A stretch of 64,000 nucleotides of DNA from Providencia alcalifaciens (GCF_020271745.1 NZ_CP084296.1:2232001-2296000), one strand, 5' to 3'; positions 49,519 through 60,655 are shown, counted from the stretch's first letter. Made by a program: numbers and translations. Notes: generated from the sequence alone by a model not told the origin.

Positions 49519-50619
49519 ATGAAAATCGATGTAAAGAAAAAGACCTTAGTGGGATGGAAAAGCTTACTACTGAGCAGTTTGTTAGTTCTTATGGCGAGTT
49601 TACCCAGTTTTGCCAAAACAGTGACGGTTATGAATGGGCGTGGATTGATTGGTATTTATGGTGAATATAGTACTTCACTCGCTGGGATGACAAATGCACC
49701 ATCATGGGGAGATACGGCCAATTTTTACTATGTTCAGTTTTATAATAACTTTAATGGGATCATAAATTACTGTGCTGAAGGTATGGGTTTAGTTACCAAT
49801 ATTGATGGCGTAAAAGGGGTGCCTATTGCGGGTGGTGAGATGATCATGGTACCGGAGTTTGTGTTTATTGATGAAAGAAAAAACTACTCAAATAATAGCT
49901 ACTTAGATACCATCACTGGGCATTTTAATGGATGGGGATCAGGTACCAATGAACAACTAGGTACAGGGGATTGCCTCTGGTCTCCCAATCAAAGTACTCC
50001 AACACCAGTAATATACCATTCCGTGACAGCTACAGGGCGGATGTTGATTTACGGTACAGGTAATCAGCGCAGCGGAACCTATCGATTAACGGATGATATT
50101 GGGATTGTGCTCCAAAATCCTCGAAATGGAACGACGGTAAGGCAAATCGTCCCCAAAACAGAAAGTATTATCGTGACGGTTTCAGGACTAACTTGTACAT
50201 TGAATACGCCATCGTATGTGAATTTTGGTTCTCACAGCGCGAGTAGCAAAAGTAATGAATTGCTTTCTACCATGCGAAACAACATGTCAGTACGTTGTGA
50301 CCAATTGACCAATAACATCGCTGCGACGATTTCGCTGTCTGGTAATGTAAAGCCGCAATATTATGCGGGCAATAATCTGGAAGTAAACTTATTAAATAGC
50401 CAACAGAAATCTGGTGCGTATGTCAAAATGTACGTGATGGTCAATGGTAATAAAACACCGATTACCTTAGATCAACGTCCAATTGATTTAGCCAAAATTA
50501 CCGCGCAGCAAACCAATATCAGTTTTAATAATGAACTAGTGTATGAGCTTTATTCTCGTGGTAATAATGTGGCGGGTAAGGTGAGTGGCAGTGCAGAATT
50601 GTCGATAATTATGCGTTGA
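49519..50619 (+). CDS. two-domain fimbrial tip adhesin
   Basis: Probable receptor-binding tip subunit, 366 residues from ATG 49519 (an upstream TTG has no support). Signal peptide ends PSFA. The N-terminal half (about 40-225) is unlike pilins, with its own cysteine pair (NYCAEGMG, TGDCLWSP), as in lectin domains. The C-terminal half has a pilin domain (LTCTLNTPSYVNFG, MSVRCDQL) ending SAELSIIMR. Last gene in the operon. The receptor is not evident. Confidence 0.85.
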   Translation: MKIDVKKKTLVGWKSLLLSSLLVLMASLPSFAKTVTVMNGRGLIGIYGEYSTSLAGMTNAPSWGDTANFYYVQFYNNFNGIINYCAEGMGLVTNIDGVKGVPIAGGEMIMVPEFVFIDERKNYSNNSYLDTITGHFNGWGSGTNEQLGTGDCLWSPNQSTPTPVIYHSVTATGRMLIYGTGNQRSGTYRLTDDIGIVLQNPRNGTTVRQIVPKTESIIVTVSGLTCTLNTPSYVNFGSHSASSKSNELLSTMRNNMSVRCDQLTNNIAATISLSGNVKPQYYAGNNLEVNLLNSQQKSGAYVKMYVMVNGNKTPITLDQRPIDLAKITAQQTNISFNNELVYELYSRGNNVAGKVSGSAELSIIMR

Positions 50620-50641
50620 AAATGGGGCAAATCAGTCAGTG

Positions 50642-50676
50642 AATTAAGGCGTTACTTTTGTGGTAACGCCTTAATT
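50642..50676. terminator. bidirectional terminator
   Basis: 14-bp perfect stem (50642-50655 with 50663-50676, core AAGGCGTTAC), followed by T on the + strand; it separates the adhesin gene from convergent dxs. Confidence 0.9.
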
Positions 50677-50683
50677 TTTATAA

Positions 50684-52549
50684 TTACTTATTCTGGTAAG
50701 TATTGATGGCGTTCACGATCCCGGCAGCATCTAAACCAAGATCTGCTAATAACTCATCTTGGGTACCTTGAGGAATAAAGAAATCCGGTAGGCCCAAATT
50801 CAGAACTGGAAGGATTTTTTTCTCGCTCATCAGGAATTCATTCACACCACTGCCTGCGCCACCCATAATCGCATTTTCTTCCAGTGTCACGATCAGGTCG
50901 TGGGTACTTGCCATTTCTAAGATCAGCGCTTCATCTAATGGTTTTACAAAACGCATATCCACGACGGTAGCATTGATTTGTTCTGCGGCCTCTAAGGCAC
51001 TGCTCAGTAATGTACCAAAGCTGAGGATTGTCACTTTTTCGCCTTGGCGGCGGACAATTCCTTTACCAATTTCAAGCGGCGCTAAAGGCATTAGCTCAGC
51101 ACCAGTGCCTGCGCCACGAGGGTAGCGAACTGCGGTAGGGCCTTCTTGATAATGGTAGCCAGTATGCAGCATTTGTCGGCATTCATTTTCATCACTTGGT
51201 GTCATGATCACCATCGTTGGGATGCAACGTAAGAATGAAATATCGAATGATCCTTGGTGAGTTTGACCATCAGCTCCGACGATACCCGCACGGTCAATAG
51301 CAAACATTACAGGGAGTTTCTGGATAGCGACATCGTGGATCACTTGGTCGTAACCACGTTGTAAGAAAGTAGAGTAAATCGCTACGATTGGGTTATAACC
51401 CCCAATGGCAAGCCCTGCTGCGAAAGTGACAGCATGTTGCTCGGCAATTGCAACATCAAAATATTGGTCTGGATACTCTTTCGAAAAACGAACCATACCA
51501 GAACCTTCACGCATCGCGGGGGTGACGGCCATTAGTTTATCGTCGCCTTTCGCCTCTTCACACAGCCAATCTCCAAAGATTTTGGAGAATGTTGGCCGGG
51601 TATCTTTGCTTTTTGGTAACGTAAAAGTGGCTGGGTCAAACTTAGGTACGGCATGCCAGCTAATGGGGTCTTTCTCTGCTGGCTCATAGCCACGACCTTT
51701 TTTGGTCATAATGTGTAGGAATTGAGGACCTTTTAACTCGCGCATATTTTTTAACGTTTGGATCAGCGCAATCACATCGTGCCCATCAACAGGACCAATG
51801 TAGTTAAAGCCTAGCTCTTCAAACATGGTGCCAGGGACAACCATGCCTTTGATGTGTTCTTCGGTTTTCTTGAGTAACTCTTTGATTGGCGGGATATTCG
51901 AGAAAACTTTCTTTCCACCTTCACGCAGTGTGGTATACAGCTTGCCGGAAAGTAAATGGGCTAAATGGTTATTCAGTGCTCCAACGTTTTCTGAAATCGA
52001 CATTTCATTGTCGTTGAGGATCACCAGCATATCGGGCGCAGCATCCCCAGCATGATTCATGGCTTCGAAAGCCATGCCCGCCGTAATGGCGCCATCACCG
52101 ATGACACAAACCGTTTTACGGTTTTTATCTTCTTTCTCTGCGGCGATAGCCATACCTAAACCGGCACTAATGGAGGTTGAGGAATGACCAACACTAAGAA
52201 TGTCGTACTCGCTTTCGGCACGCCATGGGAATGGATGTAACCCATTTTTTTGACGGATGGTGTCGATTCTGTCACGGCGTCCAGTCAAAATTTTGTGCGG
52301 GTACGCTTGGTGGCCTACATCCCAGACAAGATTATCAAATGGAGTTTTATAGACGTAATGCAGAGCTACCGTTAATTCAATGGTGCCCAACCCTGATGCA
52401 AAGTGACCGCTCGAGCGACTGACGCTATTTAGTAGAAACTGTCTCAGTTCATCACAAAGCTTTGGCAAGCTTTCTTTTGGCAGAAGGCGCAGTTCATCAG
52501 GCGTCTCTGCCAGTGCCAGCGTTGGATATTTCGCGGTATCTATACTCAT
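50684..52549 (-). CDS. dxs: 1-deoxy-D-xylulose-5-phosphate synthase
   Basis: Thiamine-diphosphate enzyme making DXP from pyruvate and glyceraldehyde 3-phosphate, entry to the MEP isoprenoid route and to thiamine and pyridoxal. 621 residues (E. coli 620). [13 protein letters not shown], the cofactor motif [18 protein letters not shown]...NDNE, and the transketolase stretch [17 protein letters not shown] are clear. It lies downstream of ispA across a 175-base gap in which nothing was recognised. Confidence 0.98.
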   Translation of the reverse strand: MSIDTAKYPTLALAETPDELRLLPKESLPKLCDELRQFLLNSVSRSSGHFASGLGTIELTVALHYVYKTPFDNLVWDVGHQAYPHKILTGRRDRIDTIRQKNGLHPFPWRAESEYDILSVGHSSTSISAGLGMAIAAEKEDKNRKTVCVIGDGAITAGMAFEAMNHAGDAAPDMLVILNDNEMSISENVGALNNHLAHLLSGKLYTTLREGGKKVFSNIPPIKELLKKTEEHIKGMVVPGTMFEELGFNYIGPVDGHDVIALIQTLKNMRELKGPQFLHIMTKKGRGYEPAEKDPISWHAVPKFDPATFTLPKSKDTRPTFSKIFGDWLCEEAKGDDKLMAVTPAMREGSGMVRFSKEYPDQYFDVAIAEQHAVTFAAGLAIGGYNPIVAIYSTFLQRGYDQVIHDVAIQKLPVMFAIDRAGIVGADGQTHQGSFDISFLRCIPTMVIMTPSDENECRQMLHTGYHYQEGPTAVRYPRGAGTGAELMPLAPLEIGKGIVRRQGEKVTILSFGTLLSSALEAAEQINATVVDMRFVKPLDEALILEMASTHDLIVTLEENAIMGGAGSGVNEFLMSEKKILPVLNLGLPDFFIPQGTQDELLADLGLDAAGIVNAINTYQNK

Positions 52550-52724
52550 TAGGTGCTCACTACTTAAATTAATTAGGGCGATGCCTGTTAACGTCGAGCG
52601 GTTGCTGACCGTGATTTTTTTTGCGTTGATCGTATTTTATAAGTCGTCACAACGGCTCTAAGTTACTCAGGTAATCAATGTTATAATTATCGGTCTTATC
52701 TATACCAAAAGGCAAAGCATATTG

Positions 52725-53642
52725 TCAGCTTTTGCGCTCAATAACAAAATTGGCTAAAGCTCTCAGCAGCTCTGTATTGTAACCTTGGGATTGCAATGAT
52801 TCTAAAGCCGCGATCGCATCTTGATAGAGCTCTTTGGCTTTTTTGTGTGCAGCTTCAAGACCTAACAGTGATGGATAAGTGCTTTTTTCATGTTGTTCAT
52901 CAGCACCTTGGCGTTTACCTGTCACTTCGCTGTCTCCGATGACGTCTAGAATATCGTCTTGAACTTGAAAGGCAAGCCCAATAGATTCAGCGTATTTATC
53001 TAAACTTGCTAATGCTTGGTGGCCTTTATTACCAGCAGCATAGGCGCCGAGACGAATAGCGGCTCGAATTAATGCCCCAGTTTTATGTTGGTGGATACGT
53101 TCGAGTGAAATCAGGTCAACGCGCTTGCCCTCAGCATCAAGATCTAATGCTTGCCCACCACACATACCCGCTAAACCACTGGCATAAGCCAGTTCTGCAA
53201 TCATCGCAATGCGGTCTTTATCGGAAACATCAGGCATAGGAGCACTGGAGAGTAATTGGAATGCGAATGTTTGTAAGGCATCTCCGGCGAGTACGGCATT
53301 ACCTTCACCAAACTTAATGTGGCAAGTTGGCTGCCCACGGCGCAGGTCATCGTCATCCATGGCAGGTAAATCATCATGGATCAGCGAATAAGCGTGAATG
53401 CATTCGACAGCGGCGGCTGGTGCATCTAAGTTATCCAGGCTAACGCCCAGCATTTCACCGACAGCATACGTTAAGAAAGGGCGTAAGCGTTTACCACCGA
53501 GTAAAGTACCGTATTTCATGGCTTGCGCTAATGGCAAATCAGCAAAAGGGAGCGCATCTAATGAGGTTAATAAGTATTGATTAACTCTATCGTGAGCTTG
53601 GCGTTGCTGGCGCACAAAGGTGTCTGGGTGTTGTTCGGACAT
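52725..53642 (-). CDS. ispA: farnesyl diphosphate synthase
   Basis: Builds C15 farnesyl diphosphate. 305 residues (E. coli 299). The first aspartate-rich motif is DDLPAMDDDDLRRG and the second DDILDVIGDSEVTGK; GGKRLRPFL and GGQALDL are family marks. xseB ends 3 bases upstream, and dxs follows, the order seen in E. coli. Confidence 0.98.
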   Translation of the reverse strand: MSEQHPDTFVRQQRQAHDRVNQYLLTSLDALPFADLPLAQAMKYGTLLGGKRLRPFLTYAVGEMLGVSLDNLDAPAAAVECIHAYSLIHDDLPAMDDDDLRRGQPTCHIKFGEGNAVLAGDALQTFAFQLLSSAPMPDVSDKDRIAMIAELAYASGLAGMCGGQALDLDAEGKRVDLISLERIHQHKTGALIRAAIRLGAYAAGNKGHQALASLDKYAESIGLAFQVQDDILDVIGDSEVTGKRQGADEQHEKSTYPSLLGLEAAHKKAKELYQDAIAALESLQSQGYNTELLRALANFVIERKS

Positions 53643-53645
53643 AAT

Positions 53646-53897
53646 TTATTCTGTATCAGGTGAGAAATCGTCGAGGGCTTTATTTTCGTCATCACTCAGC
53701 AAAATTTGTACACGTTGTTCTGCTTGCTGGAGGACTTTTTGACCTTGTTTAGCAATTTGGACGCCTCGCTCAAATTCATTTAAGGCATCTTCCAAAGGTA
53801 GCTCTCCGGATTCTAGGCGAGCGACAATTTGCTCAAGCTCTTGAAGGGAGTTTTCAAAACTAACAGTGGGAACTTGCTGAGATTTTTCTTTAGCCAT
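53646..53897 (-). CDS. xseB: exodeoxyribonuclease VII small subunit
   Basis: Small helical subunit of the single-strand-specific exonuclease VII; 83 residues (E. coli 80). The hallmark [20 protein letters not shown] is followed by [22 protein letters not shown]. First gene of xseB-ispA-dxs, divergent from thiI over a 222-base spacer that must hold both promoters. Confidence 0.97.
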   Translation of the reverse strand: MAKEKSQQVPTVSFENSLQELEQIVARLESGELPLEDALNEFERGVQIAKQGQKVLQQAEQRVQILLSDDENKALDDFSPDTE

Positions 53898-54119
53898 AAT
53901 CGTTAATCACTAATGTTAAATCACTTAAAAGTGGAGGAACTTTAATTATTGAGCAGACTAACTTAGTCTCGCAGCGGTTACAATTTATTATTGGTGTTTT
54001 TAGATTCAGTACGCAAGATAGTGCTATAATACGCTTCTTTATTGACAACTGGTAAAGTGCACGAGAGTCACTTTTTCGCAACGTCCGTTTGCCCCACTAA
54101 CCAAGAACATGCCACGACT

Positions 54120-55571
54120 ATGAAGTTTATTATTAAGTTATTCCCAGAAATCACTATCAAAAGCCAAACAGTTAGACTCCGTTTTATTAAAATTCTAACC
54201 AGTAATATCCGCAATGTATTGAAGAGTCTTGGCGAAGAGATCTCGGTTGTCCGTAATTGGGATAACATTGAAGTGCGTGTTAAAGGGGAATCAAAGCACG
54301 ACGAAATTTGTGACATGCTGAGCCGCATTCCCGGTATCCACCATATTTTAGAAGTGGAAGAGAAGCCTTTCACCAGTTTACACCATATTTTTGAAATGAC
54401 ACTGGAAGCCTACGGGGCATCGGTTGAAAACAAAACGTTCTGTGTGCGTGTGAAGCGCCGTGGTAAACACGAATTTTCATCCATTGACGCAGAGCGTTAT
54501 ATCGGCGGCGGTTTGAATCAGCATATCGCCTCCGCAAAAGTGAAACTGAAAGACCCTGATACCACCGTGCATCTGGAAATTGAAGATGACAATTTGATCC
54601 TCGTGAAAGCGCGTATCGAAGGGATTGGCGGCTTCCCAATTGGTACACAAGAAGATGTACTGTCCCTGATTTCAGGTGGTTTTGACTCTGGGGTTTCCAG
54701 CTATATGTTAATGCGCCGTGGTTGCCGAGTGCATTACTGCTTCTTTAATCTTGGTGGCGCAGCCCATGAAATTGGCGTGAAGCAAATTGCTCACTATTTA
54801 TGGAACCGTTTTGGCAGCTCCCATAAAGTGCGTTTTATTGCCGTTAACTTTGAGCCTGTTGTGGCTGAGATTTTAGAGAAAGTCGATGACGGTCAAATGG
54901 GTGTTGTATTAAAACGTATGATGGTACGTGCGGCTTCTAAAGTGGCAGAGCGTTATGGCGTTCAAGCTATCGTAACGGGTGAAGCACTTGGACAGGTATC
55001 TAGCCAAACACTGACTAACTTACGTTTAATTGATAATGCGTCAGACACCTTAGTGTTACGTCCGCTGATCTCTCACGATAAAGAACACATTATCAAATTA
55101 GCGCGACAAATTGGTACGGAAGATTTTGCGAAAACCATGCCGGAATATTGCGGTGTGATTTCGAAAAGCCCAACTGTGAAAGCGGTGAAAGCGCGTATTG
55201 AAGCGGAAGAAGAGAATTTTGATTTTGGTATTTTAGAGTCTGTGGTTGAGCAGGCGCAAAACATTGATATTCGCCAGATTGCGCAAGAAAGCCTCGAAAA
55301 AGTCCCTGAAGTTGAGATGGTTAGCCAGCTATCAGCGGATAATGAAGTTATCGTAGATATTCGCTCAATTGATGAGTTTGAAGATAAGCCATTGAAGGTG
55401 GAAGGAATTGAAATTAAGCATATTCCATTCTATAAGCTGAGTACGCAATTTGGGGATTTACCTAAAGAGAAAACGTACCTGCTGTATTGCGACCGTGGTG
55501 TGATGGGTCGTTTACAAGCCCTATATTTAAAAGAACAAGGCTTTGAGAATATTAAGGTTTATCGCCCGTAA
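54120..55571 (+). CDS. thiI: tRNA 4-thiouridine / thiamine sulfurtransferase ThiI
   Basis: Transfers sulfur to U8 of tRNA and to ThiS in thiazole synthesis. Start at ATG 54120 (483 residues; E. coli 482): [24 protein letters not shown] domain to about 165, PP-loop [16 protein letters not shown], and a C-terminal rhodanese domain with the persulfide cysteine in [11 protein letters not shown]. The frame is open 26 codons further upstream but those lack family similarity. In E. coli, thiI neighbours yajL; here an accessory island separates them. Confidence 0.97.
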   Translation: MKFIIKLFPEITIKSQTVRLRFIKILTSNIRNVLKSLGEEISVVRNWDNIEVRVKGESKHDEICDMLSRIPGIHHILEVEEKPFTSLHHIFEMTLEAYGASVENKTFCVRVKRRGKHEFSSIDAERYIGGGLNQHIASAKVKLKDPDTTVHLEIEDDNLILVKARIEGIGGFPIGTQEDVLSLISGGFDSGVSSYMLMRRGCRVHYCFFNLGGAAHEIGVKQIAHYLWNRFGSSHKVRFIAVNFEPVVAEILEKVDDGQMGVVLKRMMVRAASKVAERYGVQAIVTGEALGQVSSQTLTNLRLIDNASDTLVLRPLISHDKEHIIKLARQIGTEDFAKTMPEYCGVISKSPTVKAVKARIEAEEENFDFGILESVVEQAQNIDIRQIAQESLEKVPEVEMVSQLSADNEVIVDIRSIDEFEDKPLKVEGIEIKHIPFYKLSTQFGDLPKEKTYLLYCDRGVMGRLQALYLKEQGFENIKVYRP

Positions 55572-55590
55572 GTTATCAGGTGATGTTGAA

Positions 55591-55622
55591 TGAAAAAGCG
55601 AGCTCATTAGCTCGCTTTTTCA
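55591..55622 (+). terminator. terminator after thiI
   Basis: 14-bp perfect stem (55591-55604 with 55609-55622, core AAAAAGCGAGCT), CATT loop, T-rich 3' arm. Confidence 0.9.
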
Positions 55623-55751
55623 AAAGATCTTAAATATCAGGAAAGTTTATTTATTCATAATATTTAAGACACGTGAAAAACAGAAATTAAAGAAAATAGA
55701 AGTCAAAGCTTGTCGTTATTATTAATGGGTTGAGTTCCTAAAATCACAAAA

Positions 55752-56894
55752 TTAGTCAGGCAAATTAACCAGCAAATCGCAAGAAATATCGCAGATTGTT
55801 TTTGCGCCGGTCAGGGTCATCGCCACTCGCATCTCTTTCTCAATAAGATCCAGCAGGTTTTCAACACCAACCTGCCCCTGTGCTGCCAGAGCATAAACAA
55901 ACGCGCGTCCAAGTAGGACAGAATCAGCCCCCAGAGCAATCATCCGCACCACATCCAGTCCGTTACGGATACCGGAATCACTCAGAATAACGATATCCGA
56001 TTTTACGGCATCAGCAATAGCCGGCAGGGCCCGGGCGGTGGATAAGACTCCGTCCAGTTGGCGTCCGCCGTGGTTTGAAACAATAATACCGTCTGCGCCA
56101 AACCGAACAGCGTCTTTTGCATCCTCCACATCCAAAATACCTTTAATGACCATCGGGCCATCCCAGAATTCACGGATCCATTCCAGATCTTTCCACGAAA
56201 TGGACGGGTCGAAGTTGTCCCCCAACCAGCCGATATAATCTTCCAGTTTGATAGGCTTACCACGATAAGCTGAAATATTACCCAGATCATGCGGTTTCCC
56301 CTGCAGTCCGACATCCAATGCCCAGCGTGGATGCATTATGGCCTGTAATATCTGCCGCATAGCGGCATTCGGACCACTCATTCCGGAATGTGCATCACGG
56401 TAACGTGCTCCCGGTATTGGCATATCCACAGTAAATACCAGCGTTTTTACCCCGGCAGCTTTTGCTCGCTCCAGTACATTTTTCATAAAACCGCGATCAC
56501 GCAGGACATAAAGCTGGAACCACATAGGGCGATCAATCGCCGAGGCGACCTCTTCGATAGGGCAGACTGAAACTGTGGAGAGAGTGAACGGAATACCTTT
56601 ATTTGCCGCTGCTTTTGCCGCTTGCACCTCTCCACGTCGAGCATACATCCCAGTCAGGCCGACAGGTGCGAGAGCGATTGGCATTGCCAGTTTTTCACCG
56701 AATAATTCTGTTTCCAAATTAAGTGATGACATATCGCGCAGAACTCGCTGGCGTAGAGCAATATCTGCAAGATCAGTCGTATTGCGTTTTAAGGTATGCT
56801 CTGCATAAGCCCCTCCATCGATATAATGAAACAAAAAGGGGGGAAGCTTGGCTTTGGCTACCGACCGGTAATCCGTTGAAGCAGAAATAATCAT
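55752..56894 (-). CDS. lldD: FMN-dependent L-lactate dehydrogenase
   Basis: Membrane-associated flavoenzyme that oxidises L-lactate to pyruvate and feeds electrons to quinone. Start at the ATG ending at 56894 gives 380 residues beginning [20 protein letters not shown] as in E. coli LldD (396); the open frame reaching 56984 overlaps the transporter gene and is not used. The C-terminus is about 15 residues shorter than E. coli's. [18 protein letters not shown], the FMN loop and catalytic His in [14 protein letters not shown], and [19 protein letters not shown] are intact. The coding sequence is visibly GC-richer than the transporter gene. It would remove the lactate made by the fuconate route. 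Confidence 0.95.
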   Translation of the reverse strand: MIISASTDYRSVAKAKLPPFLFHYIDGGAYAEHTLKRNTTDLADIALRQRVLRDMSSLNLETELFGEKLAMPIALAPVGLTGMYARRGEVQAAKAAANKGIPFTLSTVSVCPIEEVASAIDRPMWFQLYVLRDRGFMKNVLERAKAAGVKTLVFTVDMPIPGARYRDAHSGMSGPNAAMRQILQAIMHPRWALDVGLQGKPHDLGNISAYRGKPIKLEDYIGWLGDNFDPSISWKDLEWIREFWDGPMVIKGILDVEDAKDAVRFGADGIIVSNHGGRQLDGVLSTARALPAIADAVKSDIVILSDSGIRNGLDVVRMIALGADSVLLGRAFVYALAAQGQVGVENLLDLIEKEMRVAMTLTGAKTICDISCDLLVNLPD

Positions 56895-56932
56895 CTTGAA
56901 TATCTCTTTTGTACTCTGAATAATTCGACTTT

Positions 56933-58225
56933 TTATTGATTGTGAGTCTTTTTCTTTTTTAGTAATGAAATCAATAATGCGCAACCCACCGTAATCACTG
57001 AGAGGGTGACAATACCAGCAGTATTACTGTTTATTATTCTATCGGCTTCAACTCGAATAATGGGGGCAAGGAATGAACAAAATGCCCCCATCGTAGTACA
57101 AAAGCCAATACCTGCGGCTAATGCTCGGCCACTTAATAATTGAGGGGGGAATGTCCAAAAAATCGGCTGAACGGATAAAAAGCCAACCGCACTTAAACAC
57201 AGGGCGAAAATAGCGAGTACAGGGCTTGCGAAAGCAGATATTGCAAGACCTAATGCAGCAAAAAGCATGCATATAATAGAGATTTCGATACGACGGTTTG
57301 GATAACGATCGGCGATTCGAGGAATAAAATAAACACCAAATGCTGAACATATCCAAGGAATAGCCGCAACTAAAGATTGTTTAAATCCTAGACTTTCTCC
57401 CATTAAAGAAGCGACTTGCGATGGTAGAAAAAAAATCAAGCCATATACAGATATTTGGATAGTTCCGTAAATTAATGCTAAGTGCCAGACCTTAAGGCTT
57501 TTTAATGCAGATAATACTGAGGTAGTTTCTGTTTTTTTACTTTCTTTCGCCAATTGTTCCATTAACGCTTTTTTCTCTTCATTTGTGAGAAAATGGGCTT
57601 TTTCAGGGGTATCATCAAGATGAAAATAAGCGAAAATACCAATAAAAATAGCCGGTAACCCTTCAATCACAAACATCCAGAACCAACCAGGACGACCTAG
57701 CCAACCATGTAATTCAAGGAGAGCACCTGATAGTGGCGATCCGAGTGTTAAGGCTAAAGGGACACTAAGAACAAAAACACCAATAACAGAAGCGCGGACA
57801 TTATTAGGGAAATAGATCGAAGTTAATAATAACATTCCTGGATAAAAGCCGGCTTCACCCAGTCCGAGTAAAAAACGTAAAATGATAAATTGAGTTTCAT
57901 TAGTCACAAAGCCAGTCATCATAGAGAGTAATCCCCAGATAACAGTCGTAATACTCAGCCATTTTTTTGCACCAATTTTGTTTAAAATTAAGTTGGCTGG
58001 AATAGCAAAAAGGGCATAAGAAGCGAAGAAAATACCCGCCCCAAAAGCAAATGCAGAGTCCGATAAGCCAATATCGACTTGCATAGAATCTTTAGCAAAT
58101 CCAACATTTACTCGGTCAATAAATGCAAAAAAATACAGAATAAACATCAGAGGTATTAAATGATTCCTCGATTTTTTTATCGCAGAGTTTAAAACAGGAT
58201 TGTTATTAGCTGCTAAAGTCGCCAT
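56933..58225 (-). CDS. MFS transporter, anion:cation symporter type
   Basis: Twelve-helix inner-membrane carrier, 430 residues. [16 protein letters not shown] at helix 1 and [18 protein letters not shown] after helix 4 are hallmarks of the ACS family, which imports sugar acids such as galactonate, rhamnonate and hexuronates. RBS AGGGGAAA precedes the ATG. lldD begins 38 bases after its stop. Placed among L-fuconate enzymes, uptake of L-fuconate or a similar aldonate is the natural inference. It is much more AT-rich than its neighbours. Confidence 0.88.
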   Translation of the reverse strand: MATLAANNNPVLNSAIKKSRNHLIPLMFILYFFAFIDRVNVGFAKDSMQVDIGLSDSAFAFGAGIFFASYALFAIPANLILNKIGAKKWLSITTVIWGLLSMMTGFVTNETQFIILRFLLGLGEAGFYPGMLLLTSIYFPNNVRASVIGVFVLSVPLALTLGSPLSGALLELHGWLGRPGWFWMFVIEGLPAIFIGIFAYFHLDDTPEKAHFLTNEEKKALMEQLAKESKKTETTSVLSALKSLKVWHLALIYGTIQISVYGLIFFLPSQVASLMGESLGFKQSLVAAIPWICSAFGVYFIPRIADRYPNRRIEISIICMLFAALGLAISAFASPVLAIFALCLSAVGFLSVQPIFWTFPPQLLSGRALAAGIGFCTTMGAFCSFLAPIIRVEADRIINSNTAGIVTLSVITVGCALLISLLKKKKTHNQ

Positions 58226-58502
58226 AAGATTTTCCCCTGTTGGTAGGATGTTCTAGTTTCTATCGTCAGTTCGATTCGTATTTTTCAGACAGGACTAATC
58301 GCGTTTCTCTGTGCCTTCGCGAGCCAATTTTGAATTTTCAGCTCGCACAGACGAGCCTGTACCACCTTCACGCCGTGAAAACAGTGGTGCTGTAGCATGG
58401 TTTCAGACAAAAAACTGCCGAAACATCACCATTTTCTCGGTGATCTACGATAGCGTTGCCGATGGTACTGCCCGTTATGTGAATTCCCCCAGATGTGCAG
58501 TA
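58226..58502. other. unexplained 277-base spacer
   Basis: Lies between the transporter and the fuconate dehydratase genes. Its base composition is near 50% GC, unlike the AT-rich transporter. Frames are open on both strands (58311-58547 + reads 78 residues with Arg/Ser-rich start; a - strand frame reads HATAPLFSRREGGTGSSVRA), but none has a convincing start or known family. It may be the remnant of an inserted element at an operon junction. Confidence 0.4.
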
Positions 58503-59795
58503 TCACTTGGTTCTCGTTTGACCACGGAATCGGTGCTGTTCTATTGAGGATGCATGCATCTCTATCGAATAACCGGGTGCGAGCGGAGGCATATAGGCCG
58601 CTCCTTTGATGTCACAAGGGTGAACAAAATGTTCATGCAAGTGATCGACATATTCGATTACTCTCCCTTCATGGGTTCCGGCAATACAGAGGTAGTCGAT
58701 CATCGACAGATGCTGAACGTATTCGCACAGCCCGACACCACCAGCATGTGGGCACACTGGTAAGTTGTATTTAGCCGCCATCAGCATCACTGCGAGCACT
58801 TCATTGACCCCTCCAAGGCGGCAGGCGTCGATCTGCACTACGTCAATCGCTTCACGCATAATGAACTGCTTGAACATAATTCGGTTTTGGCACATTTCAC
58901 CGGTGGCAACTTTGACTGGATGAATTTCCTCACGAATTCGGCGGTGACCTTCCACATCGTCCGGACTAGTGGGTTCTTCAATAAACCAAGGTTTAGCGAA
59001 TGCTAAATGCTTAATCCAAGGAATTGCGTCGTTGACTTCCCATACTTGGTTGGCGTCGATCATGAGTTGGCGGTCGGGACCGATGACCTCTCGAGCGATA
59101 CGCACACGGCGAATATCATCTTCCAAATCGTGTCCAACCTTCAGCTTCAGGTAAGAGAAACCAGCATCGACCGCTTCTTGGCACAGACGGCGCAGCTTAT
59201 CATCTGGGTAACCCAACCAGCCGGCAGAGGTGGTATAGCAGGGATAGCCGTCCTGTAGCAGCTGTTCGAGACGCTGTTCCTTGCCTTGAGCTCGTTGTTT
59301 GAGCAGCGTGAGTGCTTCTTGCGGCGTAATGCAATCGGTGATGTAACGAAAATCAATACAGCGCACCAGTTCTTCAGGTGTCATCTCTGCCACCATCAGC
59401 CATACCGGCTTGCCTATGGCTTTGGCCCATAGGTCCCATACAGCATTGATCACCGCTCCGGTTGCTAAGTGGATAGCCCCTTTGTCTGGCCCGATCCAAC
59501 GTAACTGGCTGTCACTGGTAAAGCGGCGCCAGAAGGCTCCCATATCGGCAGTAATTTCTTCAAGGGTGACGCCGACAATATGCTGCTCTAGCGCACGGAT
59601 TGCCGCACAGCAAATCTCATTACCACGGCCAATGGTAAACGTCATTCCATGACCGCTGAGATCGGCATTATCGGTCTCCAATATTACATAGGCTGCGGAG
59701 TAGTCTGGATCTTGGTTCATTGCATCAGATCCATCCAATGTCAGTGACGTGGGGAAGCGAATATCTTCAACTCGCAGTGTGGTAATCGTTGTCAT
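58503..59795 (-). CDS. fucD: L-fuconate dehydratase
   Basis: Enolase-superfamily enzyme that dehydrates L-fuconate to 2-keto-3-deoxy-L-fuconate. 430 residues from the ATG ending at 59795 (GGAG 9 bases upstream; start codons up to six codons earlier overlap the hydrolase gene). It shares DPDYSAAYVILET, LRWIGPDKGAIHLATGA, CIDFRYITD, EEPTSPDD and CPHAGGVGLCEYVQH with Xanthomonas FucD and human ENOSF1. The K-x-K base pair is LKLKVG, and metal ligands begin with Asp in MIDANQVW. Neighbours supply the next two steps. Confidence 0.93.
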   Translation of the reverse strand: MTTITTLRVEDIRFPTSLTLDGSDAMNQDPDYSAAYVILETDNADLSGHGMTFTIGRGNEICCAAIRALEQHIVGVTLEEITADMGAFWRRFTSDSQLRWIGPDKGAIHLATGAVINAVWDLWAKAIGKPVWLMVAEMTPEELVRCIDFRYITDCITPQEALTLLKQRAQGKEQRLEQLLQDGYPCYTTSAGWLGYPDDKLRRLCQEAVDAGFSYLKLKVGHDLEDDIRRVRIAREVIGPDRQLMIDANQVWEVNDAIPWIKHLAFAKPWFIEEPTSPDDVEGHRRIREEIHPVKVATGEMCQNRIMFKQFIMREAIDVVQIDACRLGGVNEVLAVMLMAAKYNLPVCPHAGGVGLCEYVQHLSMIDYLCIAGTHEGRVIEYVDHLHEHFVHPCDIKGAAYMPPLAPGYSIEMHASSIEQHRFRGQTRTK

Positions 59796-59809
59796 GGCAA
59801 TCATCTCCA

Positions 59810-60655
59810 TCAAGCTTGTACGGTTGTTTGGCGCTGTTCACCCAATCCTTCAATGCCTAGACTCATCTTCTGTCCGGCTTTGAGGTAAATTGGTGTAGGT
59901 TTCTGACCCATACCAACGCCTGGTGGTGTGCCAGTGGAGATGACATCACCCGATTGTAGGCTCATAAAACGGCTTAAGTAGCTGATAATTTTCGGTATGC
60001 GGAAGATCATTGTGTTGGTATTACCGTTCTGGTAGCGCTTTCCATCCACCTCCAGCCATAAACTTAGATTATGGGGATCGGCAATCTCGTCGGCGGTCAC
60101 TAGCCAAGGACCAATGGGGCCAAAGGTGTCGCAGCCTTTGCCTTTGTCCCAAGTACCACCCCGTTCAATCTGGAACTCACGTTCCGAAATGTCGTTAATG
60201 ACACAGTAGCCAGCGACGTGGAGCATCGCATCTTGCTCACTGATATAAGACCCACCCTGACCAATAACCACTCCCAGCTCAACTTCCCAATCTGTCTTGA
60301 GGGAATCGCGTGGGATGAGCACCTCATCGTTCGGTCCAACGACGGCACTGGTCCACTTGTTGAATACCACCGGTTCAGAGGGGATCTCCGCCCCAGTTTC
60401 TGCCGCATGATCAGCATAGTTCAGGCCAATACAGATAAACTTACCAATGTTTCCCACACATGCTCCTAGTCGCTGTTGACCCGTGACTCGCGGTAGTTGG
60501 TTAATATCCAGAGCTCGCAGTTTGTCGAGTGAAGGGGGGAGCAGCACTTCACCACTCAAATCTGTAATATGTTGTGAAAGGTCACGGATCTGACCGTCTG
60601 AATCCAATATCCCGGGACGTTCCTGACCGGGTACTCCATAACGTAAAAGTTTCAT
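59810..60655 (-). CDS. FAH-family hydrolase, probable 2,4-diketo-3-deoxy-L-fuconate hydrolase
   Basis: Fumarylacetoacetate-hydrolase-fold enzyme, 281 residues. GLNYADHAAE, the metal-binding WEVELGVVIGQ (E-x-E) and GTWDKGKGCDTFGPIGPW are typical, as is ISTGTPPGVGMG. In the non-phosphorylated L-fucose route of Xanthomonas, an FAH enzyme splits 2,4-diketo-3-deoxy-L-fuconate into pyruvate and L-lactate; the neighbours fucD, SDR and lldD fit this exactly. Automated annotation may call such genes ureidoglycolate lyase. Its end abuts fucD and the SDR gene ends 50 bases upstream, with a C7 run (- strand) between. Confidence 0.88.
   Translation of the reverse strand: MKLLRYGVPGQERPGILDSDGQIRDLSQHITDLSGEVLLPPSLDKLRALDINQLPRVTGQQRLGACVGNIGKFICIGLNYADHAAETGAEIPSEPVVFNKWTSAVVGPNDEVLIPRDSLKTDWEVELGVVIGQGGSYISEQDAMLHVAGYCVINDISEREFQIERGGTWDKGKGCDTFGPIGPWLVTADEIADPHNLSLWLEVDGKRYQNGNTNTMIFRIPKIISYLSRFMSLQSGDVISTGTPPGVGMGQKPTPIYLKAGQKMSLGIEGLGEQRQTTVQA

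Noticed and set aside
52590-52625. CGGT/ACCG mini-hairpin with T8 between ispA and dxs
   Set aside because: Only a 4-bp stem, and on the + strand no gene would use it; both neighbours run on the - strand.
56895-56984. Extended start of lldD overlapping the transporter gene
   Set aside because: The extra 30 residues are absent from LldD proteins, and the internal ATG matches the known N-terminus.
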